In this document: one piece after another, positions 1-7,362 of the stretch
Numbering within the stretch: position 1 is the stretch's first letter
Layout: every line of letters starts with the position of its first letter
Assembly: GCA_017963715.1 (NCBI GenBank)
Contig: JAGCTK010000096.1
Location: forward strand, 1-17,444
DNA from: Alphaproteobacteria bacterium
GTDB lineage: Bacteria; Pseudomonadota; Alphaproteobacteria; RF32; CAG-239
Direction: 5' to 3'
DNA length: 17,444 nucleotides
The notes under the pieces: model-generated
What the model was told of the DNA's origin: nothing
The model's input: the letters and a program-made list of their open reading frames with translations, nothing else
The model's database searches: none
Program-made: the position numbers and the translations under genes

Positions 1-1
1 C

Positions 2-214
2 TTGCATGTGGGGCATCCGAGGTCTTATACTGCGCTTGACGTAATTGCACGCGTCAAACGTATGCAGGGCTTTAATGTGCTTTATCCGATGGGCTTTGAC
101 GCATTCGGTTTGCCGGCCGAAAATTATGCCGTTAAAACAGGTATTCATCCGGACGTTTCAACCTCACAAAACATCCAAAATTATACGCGCAAACTTAAAT
201 CACTCTGTTTTTAG
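2..214 (+). pseudogene. leuS: Leucyl-tRNA synthetase, N-terminal fragment before an in-frame TAG
   Basis: This is the catalytic N-terminal part of class I leucyl-tRNA synthetase, cut at its 5' end by the window edge, so roughly the first 40 residues are missing. The HIGH signature is visible as HVGH at nt 5-16, followed by family-typical stretches such as [13 protein letters not shown] and [11 protein letters not shown]. The frame ends at a TAG (212-214), directly after LKSLCF. The next codons in the same frame read YDWDR and then a normal LeuRS sequence, so the stop replaces one residue, normally a small one (GFSYDWDR or GFGYDW in relatives), rather than shifting the frame. The rest of the protein is the entry at 230-2260. 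If the TAG is real and not suppressed, this fragment alone could not work, because the editing domain, KMSKS loop and anticodon-binding domain lie downstream. Confidence 0.85.
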
Positions 215-229
215 TATGATTGGGACAGG

Positions 230-2260
230 GTGATTAACACCTCAAGCCCCGAATATTACAAATGGACACAATGGATGTTTCTCGAACTTTATAAGCACGG
301 GCTGGCTTATAAAGACAAAATGGCCATCAACTGGTGCCCGTCGTGCAAGGTGGGTTTAGCCAACGAGGAAGTGGTCGGCGGACATTGTGAACGTTGCGGT
401 GCCGAAGTTGTGCGTAAAAACAAAGAACAATGGATGGTGGCCATCACCAAATATGCCGACCGTCTTATCAACGATTTGGACGATTTGGATTTTCTGGAAC
501 GTATCAAAACACAGCAAATCAACTGGATCGGGCGTTCGGAAGGTGCAGAACTCGACTTTGGCTTTGAGGGTGAAAAGTTGACCGTGTTTACGACGCGTCC
601 GGATACGGCTTTTGGTGTGACTTATATGGTTTTGGCGCCGGAACACGAGTTTGTGCAAAAATATATGAGCCGGTTTGAAAATCCGAAGGAAGTGCAGGCC
701 TATGTTGAGGCAGCCGCTAAAAAATCGGATTTGGAACGTACGGCCGGTGAGGAAAAAACAGGTGTCGAACTCAAAGGTGTTAAGGCTGTTAACCCGTATA
801 CAAACGAAAAGATTCCGGTGTTTATCTCCGATTATGTTTTAACGGGTTACGGCACGGGTGCCATTATGGCTGTGCCGGCGCACGATGCGCGAGATTATGC
901 GTTTGCCAAAGTGTTTAATTTGCCGATGATTGCGGTTTTGGAAGGCGGCGATATTTCACAAGAGGCCTTTGAAGGCGACGGCGTGCATATCAATTCGGGC
1001 TTTTTGAACGGATTGGGCAAAGAAGACGGTATCAAAAAAGCCATTGATTATGCCGAGCAAAACGGATTCGGTCGTGCAAAAGTCAACTTTAAGTTGCGCG
1101 ATTGGGTGTTTTCGCGTCAGCGTTATTGGGGCGAGCCGATTCCGATGGTTTATTGCGAGCATTGCGGTTGGCAACCGATGAAAGAAGAAGATTTGCCGCT
1201 TGAACTGCCGATGGTGACAGACTTTTTACCCAATGATGAAGGCGATTCGCCGCTTGCCAAAGCAACCGATTGGGTCAACACAACCTGCCCGAAATGCGGC
1301 GGGCCCGCTCGACGCGAAACGGACGTGATGCCGAACTGGGCCGGTTCGTCTTGGTATTTCTTGCGTTATTGCGATCCGAAAAATGACAAAGAATTTGCTT
1401 CAAAAGAAGCATTAAAATATTGGATGAATGTCGATTGGTACAACGGTGGCATGGAACATGTGACCTTACACCTGCTCTATTCAAGATTTTGGCACAAGTT
1501 TTTGTATGATTGCGGGTTTGTGCCGACCAAAGAGCCTTACAACAAGCGTACGGCGCACGGCATGATTTTGGCCTCAAACGGCGAAAAAATGAGTAAATCA
1601 CGCGGTAATGTCGTCAATCCGGATGATATTGTCGAAAATTACGGCGCTGATACATTCAGACTTTATGAGATGTTTATCGGTCCGTTTGACCAAGCAGCCA
1701 TGTGGTCGGATGAAAGTTTGATGGGTGTGTTCAGATTTGCTTCCAAAGTTTACGGCTTGTTTAAGAAAGTGTATCGTAATGAGGATGTGCCGACTTCGGA
1801 TGGTGATTTGCGCGCCATGCACAAAACAATTTTGGATGTGACGGAACGTATCTCGCAGATGAAGTTTAATACGGCGGTGTCAGCGTTGATGACGTATGTG
1901 AATTATCTGTCGAATATGGAAAAAATTCCGGTAGAGATGTATGAAACACTCTTAAAACTGTTGAGCCCGTTTGCCCCGCACCTGAGCGAAGAAATGTGGG
2001 CGCGTATCGGTCATAACGATTCTATCGTGTATCAGCCGTGGCCCGAAGGCGACAAAAAATTGGCATCTGATGATGTCGTGACCATTGCCGTTCAAATCAA
2101 CGGCAAAATGCGCGGTACCATCGAATGCGCCAAAGATGCCGATGACGAAACGGTTAAACAGGCAGCGCTTGGGCTAGATAATGTGGCGCGACAGGTGAGT
2201 GCATCCGGTATCAAAAAAATCATCGTGGTTAAAAACAGGATTGTGAACATTGTGGCGTAG
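230..2260 (+). CDS. leuS: Leucyl-tRNA synthetase, main fragment after the in-frame TAG
   Basis: This fragment charges tRNA-Leu with leucine in the cytosol when joined to its N-terminal part. Visible parts, counted from the GTG at 230: zinc-type cysteines C36/C39 and C53/C56; the CP1 editing domain with TTRPDT and the HDARDYAFA motif; RDWVFSRQRYWGEP; a second cysteine pair group followed by PNWAGSSWYFLRY; and the KMSKS loop at residues 453-457 (nt 1586-1600). The C-terminal anticodon-binding and tRNA-contacting domain follows. The 230 start is only the first possible start after the stop; no convincing ribosome binding site precedes it, and homology continues in frame upstream to 215 and beyond the TAG. 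The natural product is therefore one protein of about 750 codons within the window. The gene ends in TAG and overlaps lptE by 11 nt. It may be a recent nonsense mutation, a strain variant or a sequence error. Confidence 0.9.
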   Translation: MINTSSPEYYKWTQWMFLELYKHGLAYKDKMAINWCPSCKVGLANEEVVGGHCERCGAEVVRKNKEQWMVAITKYADRLINDLDDLDFLERIKTQQINWIGRSEGAELDFGFEGEKLTVFTTRPDTAFGVTYMVLAPEHEFVQKYMSRFENPKEVQAYVEAAAKKSDLERTAGEEKTGVELKGVKAVNPYTNEKIPVFISDYVLTGYGTGAIMAVPAHDARDYAFAKVFNLPMIAVLEGGDISQEAFEGDGVHINSGFLNGLGKEDGIKKAIDYAEQNGFGRAKVNFKLRDWVFSRQRYWGEPIPMVYCEHCGWQPMKEEDLPLELPMVTDFLPNDEGDSPLAKATDWVNTTCPKCGGPARRETDVMPNWAGSSWYFLRYCDPKNDKEFASKEALKYWMNVDWYNGGMEHVTLHLLYSRFWHKFLYDCGFVPTKEPYNKRTAHGMILASNGEKMSKSRGNVVNPDDIVENYGADTFRLYEMFIGPFDQAAMWSDESLMGVFRFASKVYGLFKKVYRNEDVPTSDGDLRAMHKTILDVTERISQMKFNTAVSALMTYVNYLSNMEKIPVEMYETLLKLLSPFAPHLSEEMWARIGHNDSIVYQPWPEGDKKLASDDVVTIAVQINGKMRGTIECAKDADDETVKQAALGLDNVARQVSASGIKKIIVVKNRIVNIVA

Positions 2261-2807
2261 CGTTAACATATCGGTTTTGCTTTTACTTCTCGGCGGTTGC
2301 GGGTTTGAACCGCTGTACGTTGAGCGCGATTCTAACGAAAGATGGTATTATCAAGGCAAATTTGATACCTCTATCAGCGAAGAAATCGCACAAATCAAGG
2401 TGGAACCCGTGGGTGACCGTATCGGCCAACTGGTGCGGCAGGAACTGTTGGACAGTTTGACGCCGAAGGGAATACCGGACAAGCCGAAATATCGTCTCAA
2501 AATCACCAATATCGAAAAGTCGGTGACCAAACAGGCTATGCGTGACGATATTACCGCAACGCGTGAGCGTGTGGAATATAAATTGACTTATACGCTTTAT
2601 GATATCGCAAAAGGCGAACAGGTGCTTTCGGGCGATACCTTGGCGCTTTTGGGCTATGATATTATGGCAAACCCTTATTCGACTACTTTTTCGGGCAAAA
2701 AAGCCGAAAAAGATGCGGCCAAAATTATGGCTGATGATATATCGCTTCGTATCGGGGCATATTTCCATTTGGTGTTAACAAACCGCGGATATTTAAATGA
2801 ATTATAA
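2250..2807 (+). CDS. lptE: LPS-assembly lipoprotein LptE
   Basis: LptE is the outer-membrane lipoprotein that plugs the LptD barrel and helps place lipopolysaccharide on the cell surface. The 185-residue product begins with a short charged end and a leucine-rich signal segment, then the lipobox LGGC with the lipidated cysteine at residue 17, followed by GFEPLY. The sequence CGFxPLY right after lipidation is typical of alphaproteobacterial LptE. The start is a TTG at 2250: an in-frame TGA lies at 2244-2246, so no longer start exists, and the signal peptide begins at once. It overlaps the end of leuS by 11 nt and the start of holA by 11 nt, which suggests translational coupling. The leuS-lptE-holA order is common in Alphaproteobacteria. 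The remainder of the protein diverges strongly in this family, so the call rests on lipobox, length and context. Confidence 0.85.
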   Translation: MWRSVNISVLLLLLGGCGFEPLYVERDSNERWYYQGKFDTSISEEIAQIKVEPVGDRIGQLVRQELLDSLTPKGIPDKPKYRLKITNIEKSVTKQAMRDDITATRERVEYKLTYTLYDIAKGEQVLSGDTLALLGYDIMANPYSTTFSGKKAEKDAAKIMADDISLRIGAYFHLVLTNRGYLNEL

Positions 2808-3828
2808 GCCGTCGGATTTGGATCGTTATTTTAAGTCACCGGATCAAAACATAAGGTGTGTGCTTTTATATGGTACCAATGAGGGCATGATTGCCGATTT
2901 AGCCAAAAAGTTTGTTTTAAGCGTTGCAGGCGATGTTGATGATGCTTTTCTGGTGTCAACACTTGATATCAATGCGGTTGAAAAAGACGTCGGATTGTTG
3001 TTCGGCGAATATCAGGCCGCATCACTGATGGGCGGCCGGCGCGTTGTGGTCATCAAAGACGCAAACAACAATTTGACCAAGCCCTTAAAAGAACTTTTTG
3101 AAAGCACATCTTCAGACACACTTCTTGTGATGACGTCCACAACACTCAATACAAAATCATCGCTCGTGAGTTTTGTTAAAGATGCCCCGTTTGGGATGTT
3201 GGTCGGTTGTTATGATGACCGAAAGCAAGATATCTTAAGTTATGTGAGAAGTTATTTTATTTCGCAAAATATCACGATTGCAAGCGATGCGTTTGAACTG
3301 TTGTGCCAAAGGTTGTCAATGGATCGCAAAGCAGGTGAGGGCGAACTTGAAAAACTGACCACTTATATCGGCAGCAAAAAAAATATTACCCGGGATGATG
3401 TAAAGCAGGCGGTCAGCGATACGGCCGAAAACAGCATGGAGGATATGTGTTATGCTGCAGCGCTCGGAAAAATGTCGGAGGCGTTGCACGCTTATCAATT
3501 TTTGCTGCATGAGGGGGAAGAACCCGTTCAAATGTTGCGCCAGATGACATACCATTATCTAAGGCTTTTAGAAGCGGCGGCTTCAATTGAGAAAGGCAGC
3601 ACGGCAGATGGTGCTGCGGCCGCGTTGCGCCCGCCTGTAATGTGGTTTAGAAAATCAGATTTTGTTTTACAACTCAAAATTTGGCAAAAAAAACAAATAT
3701 TTAAAGTGCTTGCGCTTTTGTACGATGCGGAAAAACAGTGCAAACAAACGGGAAAACCTACCGACCAAATCGGTGAGTATGCGCTGATGCAAATTGCAAG
3801 CGCGGCCAAAAAATTAAAAGCAGCCTGA
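2797..3828 (+). CDS. holA: DNA polymerase III subunit delta
   Basis: The delta subunit opens the beta sliding clamp within the clamp-loader complex of the replicative polymerase. The product is 343 residues, matching the usual length of about 340. Near the N-terminus it has the family pattern VLLYGTNEGMI (residues about 22-32), where delta keeps a degenerate P-loop that does not bind ATP. Further on come GGRRVVVIKDANN, the helical lid region and the conserved C-terminal collar domain with LRQMTYHYLRLLEAA. The ATG at 2797 lies inside the end of lptE, and the gene has no separate promoter that I can see, so it depends on leuS-lptE transcription. It ends in TGA. The pit gene converges on it 15 nt away. 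Confidence 0.9.
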   Translation: MNYKPSDLDRYFKSPDQNIRCVLLYGTNEGMIADLAKKFVLSVAGDVDDAFLVSTLDINAVEKDVGLLFGEYQAASLMGGRRVVVIKDANNNLTKPLKELFESTSSDTLLVMTSTTLNTKSSLVSFVKDAPFGMLVGCYDDRKQDILSYVRSYFISQNITIASDAFELLCQRLSMDRKAGEGELEKLTTYIGSKKNITRDDVKQAVSDTAENSMEDMCYAAALGKMSEALHAYQFLLHEGEEPVQMLRQMTYHYLRLLEAAASIEKGSTADGAAAALRPPVMWFRKSDFVLQLKIWQKKQIFKVLALLYDAEKQCKQTGKPTDQIGEYALMQIASAAKKLKAA

Positions 3829-3843
3829 GGTTTTTTAAATTTC

Positions 3844-4896
3844 TTAGTGCATCACGACAACGAGTTGGAAAACGTTTTCCAAAAAGAAAAGCGAGATAAA
3901 GCACATGACAAGTGCTGTCAAAGGTGTTGTAATCCATCCGGCAACAATGCGACCGATAATCGACCAGTTGACCGAACGGCCGCCTTTTAGCAACCCGATA
4001 CCTAAAATAGCGCCGATAACAGCCTGCGTGCTTGATACCGGCACAAGCGGTATGGCAGGCAAACCGACGGATGTCAGGGCATTGCTTAAGGCAGAAGATG
4101 AAAAAACAAATAAGACGAGTGCCTCGGACAAAACAATGATAAAGGCGATAAAAGGTGACATTTTCATCACACTTTGTCCGACGGTAGCCATAACTTTGTG
4201 CGAATAAGTAAAAATACCGACCGCAATGGCAAGGGCACCCATAAAAAACAAAATTTGGGCCGGATTCAAGGTAAAATATCCGAAATCAGCGGTTTGAAAA
4301 GGTGCGGTTAACACAAAAACACCCATTACGTTGGCGATATTGTTGGCGCCAAGTGCGTAGGTGCAGAAGGCTCCCGCGATGACAAAGCCGATTCGGAGCA
4401 TTTGGTCTTGCATCAAAATATGGATTTTCCATGCCGTAAAAAGTTTTTTGAACAAAAAATACAGACCGACGGCGGTCAGGCCGGCTAAAATCGGACAGAG
4501 CACCCAGCCCGACATAATTTTGACCAAAACAGTCATGTCGGTTTTGTATCCGGCATACAGATTCCATGCAATAATCGCGCCGACAATGGCTTGAGAAGTG
4601 GAAGTGGTTAAACCGGCCTTGGTCATAAAATAAACGCTTAATCCTGCCGACAAAGCCACCATAAAAGCGCCGGCCAAGGTATTGACATTGCCGAGCGCGG
4701 TCAAAGTTTTGGTTGTGGCAGAGCCGCCGAAGACGGCACCTAATATGATAAAAATACTTGCAATCCATGCGGCTGTTTTGAATTTGAGCATTTTCGAGCC
4801 GACGGCGGCGCCGAAAATGTTGGAGGCATCATTGGCACCCAATGACCAACCCAAAAACAAACCGCTTGATAGAAAAAACAAGTATGCCAAAGTCAT
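3844..4896 (-). CDS. pit: Inorganic phosphate transporter, PiT family
   Basis: This is a low-affinity inorganic phosphate permease of the inner membrane (PiT/PF01384), about 350 residues and very hydrophobic with ten or so membrane segments. The family's inverted repeat is visible. The first signature is GANDASN near residue 20 followed by FGAAVGSKML; the second is GANNIAN near residue 184. Each half also carries a serine/threonine-glutamine motif: STSQAIVGA in the first and VSSTQAVIGAILG in the second. The second signature has Asn where Asp is usual. The ATG at 4896 is 2 nt from the stop of the PhoU-like gene, so the two form an operon, as is usual for PiT with a DUF47 partner. A sulfate or other anion permease of the same family cannot be excluded, but the DUF47 neighbour favours phosphate. 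Confidence 0.9.
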   Translation of the reverse strand: MTLAYLFFLSSGLFLGWSLGANDASNIFGAAVGSKMLKFKTAAWIASIFIILGAVFGGSATTKTLTALGNVNTLAGAFMVALSAGLSVYFMTKAGLTTSTSQAIVGAIIAWNLYAGYKTDMTVLVKIMSGWVLCPILAGLTAVGLYFLFKKLFTAWKIHILMQDQMLRIGFVIAGAFCTYALGANNIANVMGVFVLTAPFQTADFGYFTLNPAQILFFMGALAIAVGIFTYSHKVMATVGQSVMKMSPFIAFIIVLSEALVLFVFSSSALSNALTSVGLPAIPLVPVSSTQAVIGAILGIGLLKGGRSVNWSIIGRIVAGWITTPLTALVMCFISLFFLENVFQLVVVMH

Positions 4897-4898
4897 GC

Positions 4899-5363
4899 TT
4901 AAATATCCCGTTTAATAACATAAATCAGCAGTTGATCGATACAATCTTCGGCCAAATCGGCAATATCGGACACTTCACGCAAAAAGGTTCTGAGTTGCAA
5001 TTTGTGTGCGAGTTCTAAATCGGAAGCAAAGACGGCATCAAGCAGTTTGGCCGTTGTTTTATCGGTTTCATGCTCTAAAAAGTAGACTTTCTGCGCATAA
5101 TTGCGTACAGATGTAAAGTCTTTGAAAAAGGCGCGCGAGGCAAAGGCCAAATTTTCGGCACATTCGCACACCTGATTGACAAGTTCTTTTAAGTCATCAT
5201 GATAAACACTCGGAATATCCGGTTGCTCGAGATAAAAACCGTGCGCAACATCATCAAATTCGTTGATGACTTTATCGAGGTTTTCGACCAGTTGCAAAAC
5301 GTCGCCTCTGAAATCGGGGATTAAATTTTGCGTATAAAGCCGTTTTTCAATCTCACGGCGCAA
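4899..5363 (-). CDS. PhoU-like DUF47 protein (Pit accessory), C-terminal open fragment
   Basis: DUF47 proteins are cytosolic helical-bundle relatives of PhoU that accompany PiT permeases and are thought to modulate phosphate transport. This 154-codon fragment holds the second to last helices: RREIEKRLYTQNLIPDFRGD, then LVENLDKVINEFDDVAHGF, and the closing VSDIADLAEDCIDQLLIYV. The motif LIP..RGD..xLxExLDKV is typical of the family. Homologous sequence continues upstream in frame to 5411, so the natural start is the ATG at 5558, beyond an in-frame TAA at 5412-5414. The TTG at 5363 is only the first possible start after that stop. The TAA at the end lies 2 nt before the pit ATG, and the likely pit ribosome binding sequence (GGGAT) is inside this reading frame. 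Confidence 0.85.
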   Translation of the reverse strand: MRREIEKRLYTQNLIPDFRGDVLQLVENLDKVINEFDDVAHGFYLEQPDIPSVYHDDLKELVNQVCECAENLAFASRAFFKDFTSVRNYAQKVYFLEHETDKTTAKLLDAVFASDLELAHKLQLRTFLREVSDIADLAEDCIDQLLIYVIKRDI

Positions 5364-5411
5364 AGCATCGGCGTCATGTTCGATGAGTTTGATGTCTGTG
5401 CTTAATTTGCG

Positions 5412-5558
5412 TTAATCCGTACTGCGTTTTTCTTTTAAGAACAGCGTGACGGCTTTTTTAAAAACCATCGCAATTTCAATGATTTTATCATGCAACGCAT
5501 CAACTTGATGTTCAAGTTCTTTGGTGTGCGCAAAAAGAGACAATTTAGCGTGAAACAT
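5412..5558 (-). pseudogene. PhoU-like DUF47 protein, N-terminal fragment before an in-frame TAA
   Basis: This is the true beginning of the Pit accessory protein. Reading from the ATG at 5558, preceded by AAGGG 8 nt upstream, the frame gives MFHAKLSLFAHTKELE, a helical stretch ending KKAVTLFLKEKRSTD, and then TAA at 5414-5412. The same frame continues RKLSTDIKLIEHDADALRREIEK, without another stop, into the open frame that ends at 4899. Both halves match one DUF47 (PF01865) protein of about 220 codons, which is the family's usual length. The stop therefore interrupts a single gene and no frameshift is needed. One base change from CAA, GAA or AAA would explain it. If the stop is real, the only route to the second half is internal initiation, for example at the TTG at 5363. 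Confidence 0.75.
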
Positions 5559-5582
5559 AACGAGCCCTTAGTTACTTTGTTG

Positions 5583-5610
5583 TTATCAAATATATATTTT
5601 AACTTGATAA
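5583..5610. promoter_or_regulatory. Inverted repeat between divergent genes, possible operator
   Basis: The arms TTATCAA (5583-5589) and TTGATAA (5604-5610) form a perfect 7-bp dyad separated by 14 AT-rich bases. It lies in the 115-bp gap between the PhoU-like gene (-) and the DsbA-like gene (+), and its right arm contains the candidate -35 box of the latter. This would suit a repressor or activator site, but AT-rich dyads arise easily by chance. Confidence 0.3.
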
Positions 5611-5632
5611 TTATGAAAAAATAGTATAGATT
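5604..5632 (+). promoter_or_regulatory. Candidate sigma-70 promoter for the DsbA-like gene
   Basis: The -35 candidate is TTGATA (5604-5609). The -10 candidate is TATAGA at 5625 (15-nt spacer) or TAGATT at 5627 (17-nt spacer). The leader is about 35 nt and ends in a strong ribosome binding sequence, AAGGAAGG, just before the ATG at 5674. Confidence 0.4.
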
Positions 5633-5673
5633 TAGTCTGTTTTTAATCTAGTTATTTCAAAGGAAGGAAAAAC

Positions 5674-6429
5674 ATGAAAAAATCGTTATATATTTCCGTT
5701 TTGGCTTTGATTGTGTCAATTGCGACAGCCGCTTGCATGATGTTTTGTTGTTGCAATCATCGATCAATGCAGGCAGCAAAACCCGCTGCGGCTGCATTGG
5801 ATGTCGCCGAACTTCGTACAGCGTTGGAAAATAATCCTGAAATGATTATCAATGCTTTGCAAAGATACGAGCAATCACAACGTGAAGCTGAACTTCAACA
5901 AGCAGCCCGCTTGTTCAAAGAAAATATCGAAGAACTGAACAACAATGCTTCTTCGCCGTTTGTCGGACCGAAAGATGCAAAGATTGTTTTGGTTGAATTT
6001 TTTGATTTTTCTTGCGGTTATTGTAAGAGATTGGCTCCCGCTATGGAAGCAATCGTTGCTAAAAACAAAGATATTAAAGTTGTCTTTAAGCCGATTACTT
6101 TTGTTGCGCCGATTTCAAAATATGCCGCTCAAGCTGCAATGGCCGCTCATGAACAAGGTAAGTTCATGGATTTGTACAAAGCTATGCTTGGTGCAGAAGA
6201 AAGATTGACGGAAGAATCAATCAATGCCATGGCAGAAAAAGCCGGTGTTGATATGAAAAAGTTCAAAGCTGATGTTGCATCTTCTAAAGTTGAAGATTCA
6301 ATCAGCGGTGTTGCAAGACTGTCTGAAAAACTTCAGATTCGCGGTGTGCCGACACTTATCTTGAACGGAACACAAATTCAAGTGATTGATGAAGCCGGTA
6401 TTCAGGCTGAAATCGACCGTTTGAAATAA
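5674..6429 (+). CDS. DsbA/Com1-like thiol:disulfide oxidoreductase
   Basis: This is a thioredoxin-fold protein of the DsbA family, likely acting on disulfides of exported proteins in the periplasm. The 251 residues begin with a membrane segment (about 5-26) that runs into an unusual cysteine cluster at residues 21 and 25-27. A helical region (43-90) follows, resembling the N-terminal dimerisation helices of Com1/ScsC-type proteins. The catalytic domain starts near residue 103 with FFDFSCGYCK, active-site cysteines C114 and C117, and the cis-proline loop RGVPTL with P226. The CGYC motif is common in DsbA-like proteins of Alphaproteobacteria. The segment at 18-21 (TAAC) could be a poor lipobox, but an uncleaved anchor fits equally well. 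The gene is monocistronic, with a strong ribosome binding site and a strong terminator. I cannot assign a more specific name. Confidence 0.9.
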   Translation: MKKSLYISVLALIVSIATAACMMFCCCNHRSMQAAKPAAAALDVAELRTALENNPEMIINALQRYEQSQREAELQQAARLFKENIEELNNNASSPFVGPKDAKIVLVEFFDFSCGYCKRLAPAMEAIVAKNKDIKVVFKPITFVAPISKYAAQAAMAAHEQGKFMDLYKAMLGAEERLTEESINAMAEKAGVDMKKFKADVASSKVEDSISGVARLSEKLQIRGVPTLILNGTQIQVIDEAGIQAEIDRLK

Positions 6430-6448
6430 ATTTTTCGTGAATAATCAA

Positions 6449-6485
6449 AATACCCTTGAGCGAATATGTTCAAGGGTATTTTTTT
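6449..6485 (+). terminator. Rho-independent terminator of the DsbA-like gene
   Basis: A perfect 11-bp stem pairs AATACCCTTGA (6449-6459) with TCAAGGGTATT (6470-6480). It encloses a 10-nt loop and is followed directly by a run of T. On the minus strand the same stem is followed by TTGATTATT, so it may also stop tRNA-Val transcription weakly. Confidence 0.9.
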
Positions 6486-6506
6486 GACTTTTTATTAGAA
6501 GGAGTA

Positions 6507-6581
6507 TGGTGGGCGCTGAGAGGATTGAACTCCCGACCCCCTCGGTGTAAACGAGATGCTCTACCGCTGAGCTAAGCGCCC
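6507..6581 (-). tRNA. tRNA-Val (anticodon UAC)
   Basis: Read on the minus strand, it has acceptor stem GGGCGCT paired with AGCGCCC, a D arm containing AGCTCAGCGGTAGAGC, an anticodon stem TCTCG/CGAGG around the loop TTTACAC, a 5-nt variable loop and a T arm with GTTCAATC. The anticodon TAC sits at 6549-6547 and reads valine GUA and, by wobble, other GUN codons. The discriminator A and an encoded CCA tail (6509-6507) are present. The gene follows the YgjP-type peptidase gene on the same strand. Confidence 0.95.
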
Positions 6582-6590
6582 GATATGTTT

Positions 6591-6619
6591 TGCTTACGCC
6601 AAAAAAAACCATACGTCAA
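6591..6619 (-). promoter_or_regulatory. Candidate promoter for tRNA-Val
   Basis: On the minus strand TTGACG (6619-6614) is followed after 17 nt by TAAGCA (6596-6591). Initiation about 7 nt downstream would leave only a few bases before the tRNA 5' end. The -35 is good and the -10 mediocre. Confidence 0.45.
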
Positions 6620-6654
6620 GTCTTTTTTTATGACCGAATGGTCAAAAAACCTTA

Positions 6655-7362
6655 TCAGCGATAGGCATAAAGTTCGTTGCCGTGTGATTTAAGCCACGCC
6701 TTGCCGGCTTCTGCCGCCGGACAAAGCGATTTGACCAAATCCCAAAATGAGGGAGAATGATCTTGATGCTTTAAATGTGCGACCTCGTGCGCGATAATAT
6801 AATCAATCACATACGGGGGTGCAAGCGCGATTCGCCAATTGTAATTGATGTGCTTAAGGCTTGAACAACTACCCCAGCGGGATGTTGTGTCTTTGATGCT
6901 GACGCCGGTTAATTGACATCCGATTTTTTGGGCTAAATTTTGAGATTGAAGCAAAAATTGCTTTTTTGCTTCGCGCTTGATGAAATCTTTGACGCGGCGA
7001 TGCAAAAAAACAGGCTCTCCTCCGACACAAAGCCGGTTTTCCGTGATATGCGGCGCCCCGAAACTCGGCTCATGATATATGGTGAGCAAACGGCCGCATA
7101 CGCTGATTTGCTCGCCGTCTTCAAAATTTTTAGCCTCCGGCAATTCAAAGAGTTTTTCTTCAATCCAGTCACGATGAACCTCAATAAAGGCACAAGCTTT
7201 GCTTTTGGAATACCATATCGGCATGGAAAGAACGGCAATTCGCTTTTTGTGGTCAATGCGTATGCTGATACGTTTTGACTTAAATGAAGTTTTAACCTTT
7301 AGCGGAAAGTCAAACGCGTTTTCGATGTCAAAGATCTTGCCAGTCAACAATGTAATCTTCAT
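6655..7362 (-). CDS. YgjP-like zinc metallopeptidase domain protein
   Basis: The protein belongs to the YgjP-like family (PF01863, formerly DUF45). Its C-terminal half carries the zincin motif HEVAH (H192, E193, H196) and the third ligand region HSPSFW (H202). Just before these is RWGSCSS, which is diagnostic of the family. The product is 235 residues, the usual size, with no signal peptide or membrane segment, so it should be cytosolic. Its substrate is unknown. I chose the ATG at 7362, preceded by GGAAG about 10 nt upstream, over a TTG at 7389. The start lies 35 nt inside the end of the truA-ycgN gene, so translation is probably coupled. Several relatives sit next to restriction genes, but here the neighbours are housekeeping genes. 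Confidence 0.85.
   Translation of the reverse strand: MKITLLTGKIFDIENAFDFPLKVKTSFKSKRISIRIDHKKRIAVLSMPIWYSKSKACAFIEVHRDWIEEKLFELPEAKNFEDGEQISVCGRLLTIYHEPSFGAPHITENRLCVGGEPVFLHRRVKDFIKREAKKQFLLQSQNLAQKIGCQLTGVSIKDTTSRWGSCSSLKHINYNWRIALAPPYVIDYIIAHEVAHLKHQDHSPSFWDLVKSLCPAAEAGKAWLKSHGNELYAYR

Noticed and set aside
3810..3843. Bidirectional terminator between convergent holA and pit
   Set aside because: Only a two-pair GC core (CC-TGA-GG) with A and T flanks is present, too weak to call.
206..5414. Stop codon reassignment (TAG and TAA as sense codons) to explain both interrupted genes
   Set aside because: Most genes here end in TAA with tight spacing or overlap to the next gene, and leuS and prfC end in TAG at their expected lengths. 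Reading these as sense would extend proteins beyond family ends.
6623..6649. Hairpin TGACC-GAAT-GGTCA flanked by T and A runs as a terminator for the YgjP gene
   Set aside because: No T run follows the stem on either strand, as a Rho-independent terminator requires, and the stem is only five pairs before the AT flanks.
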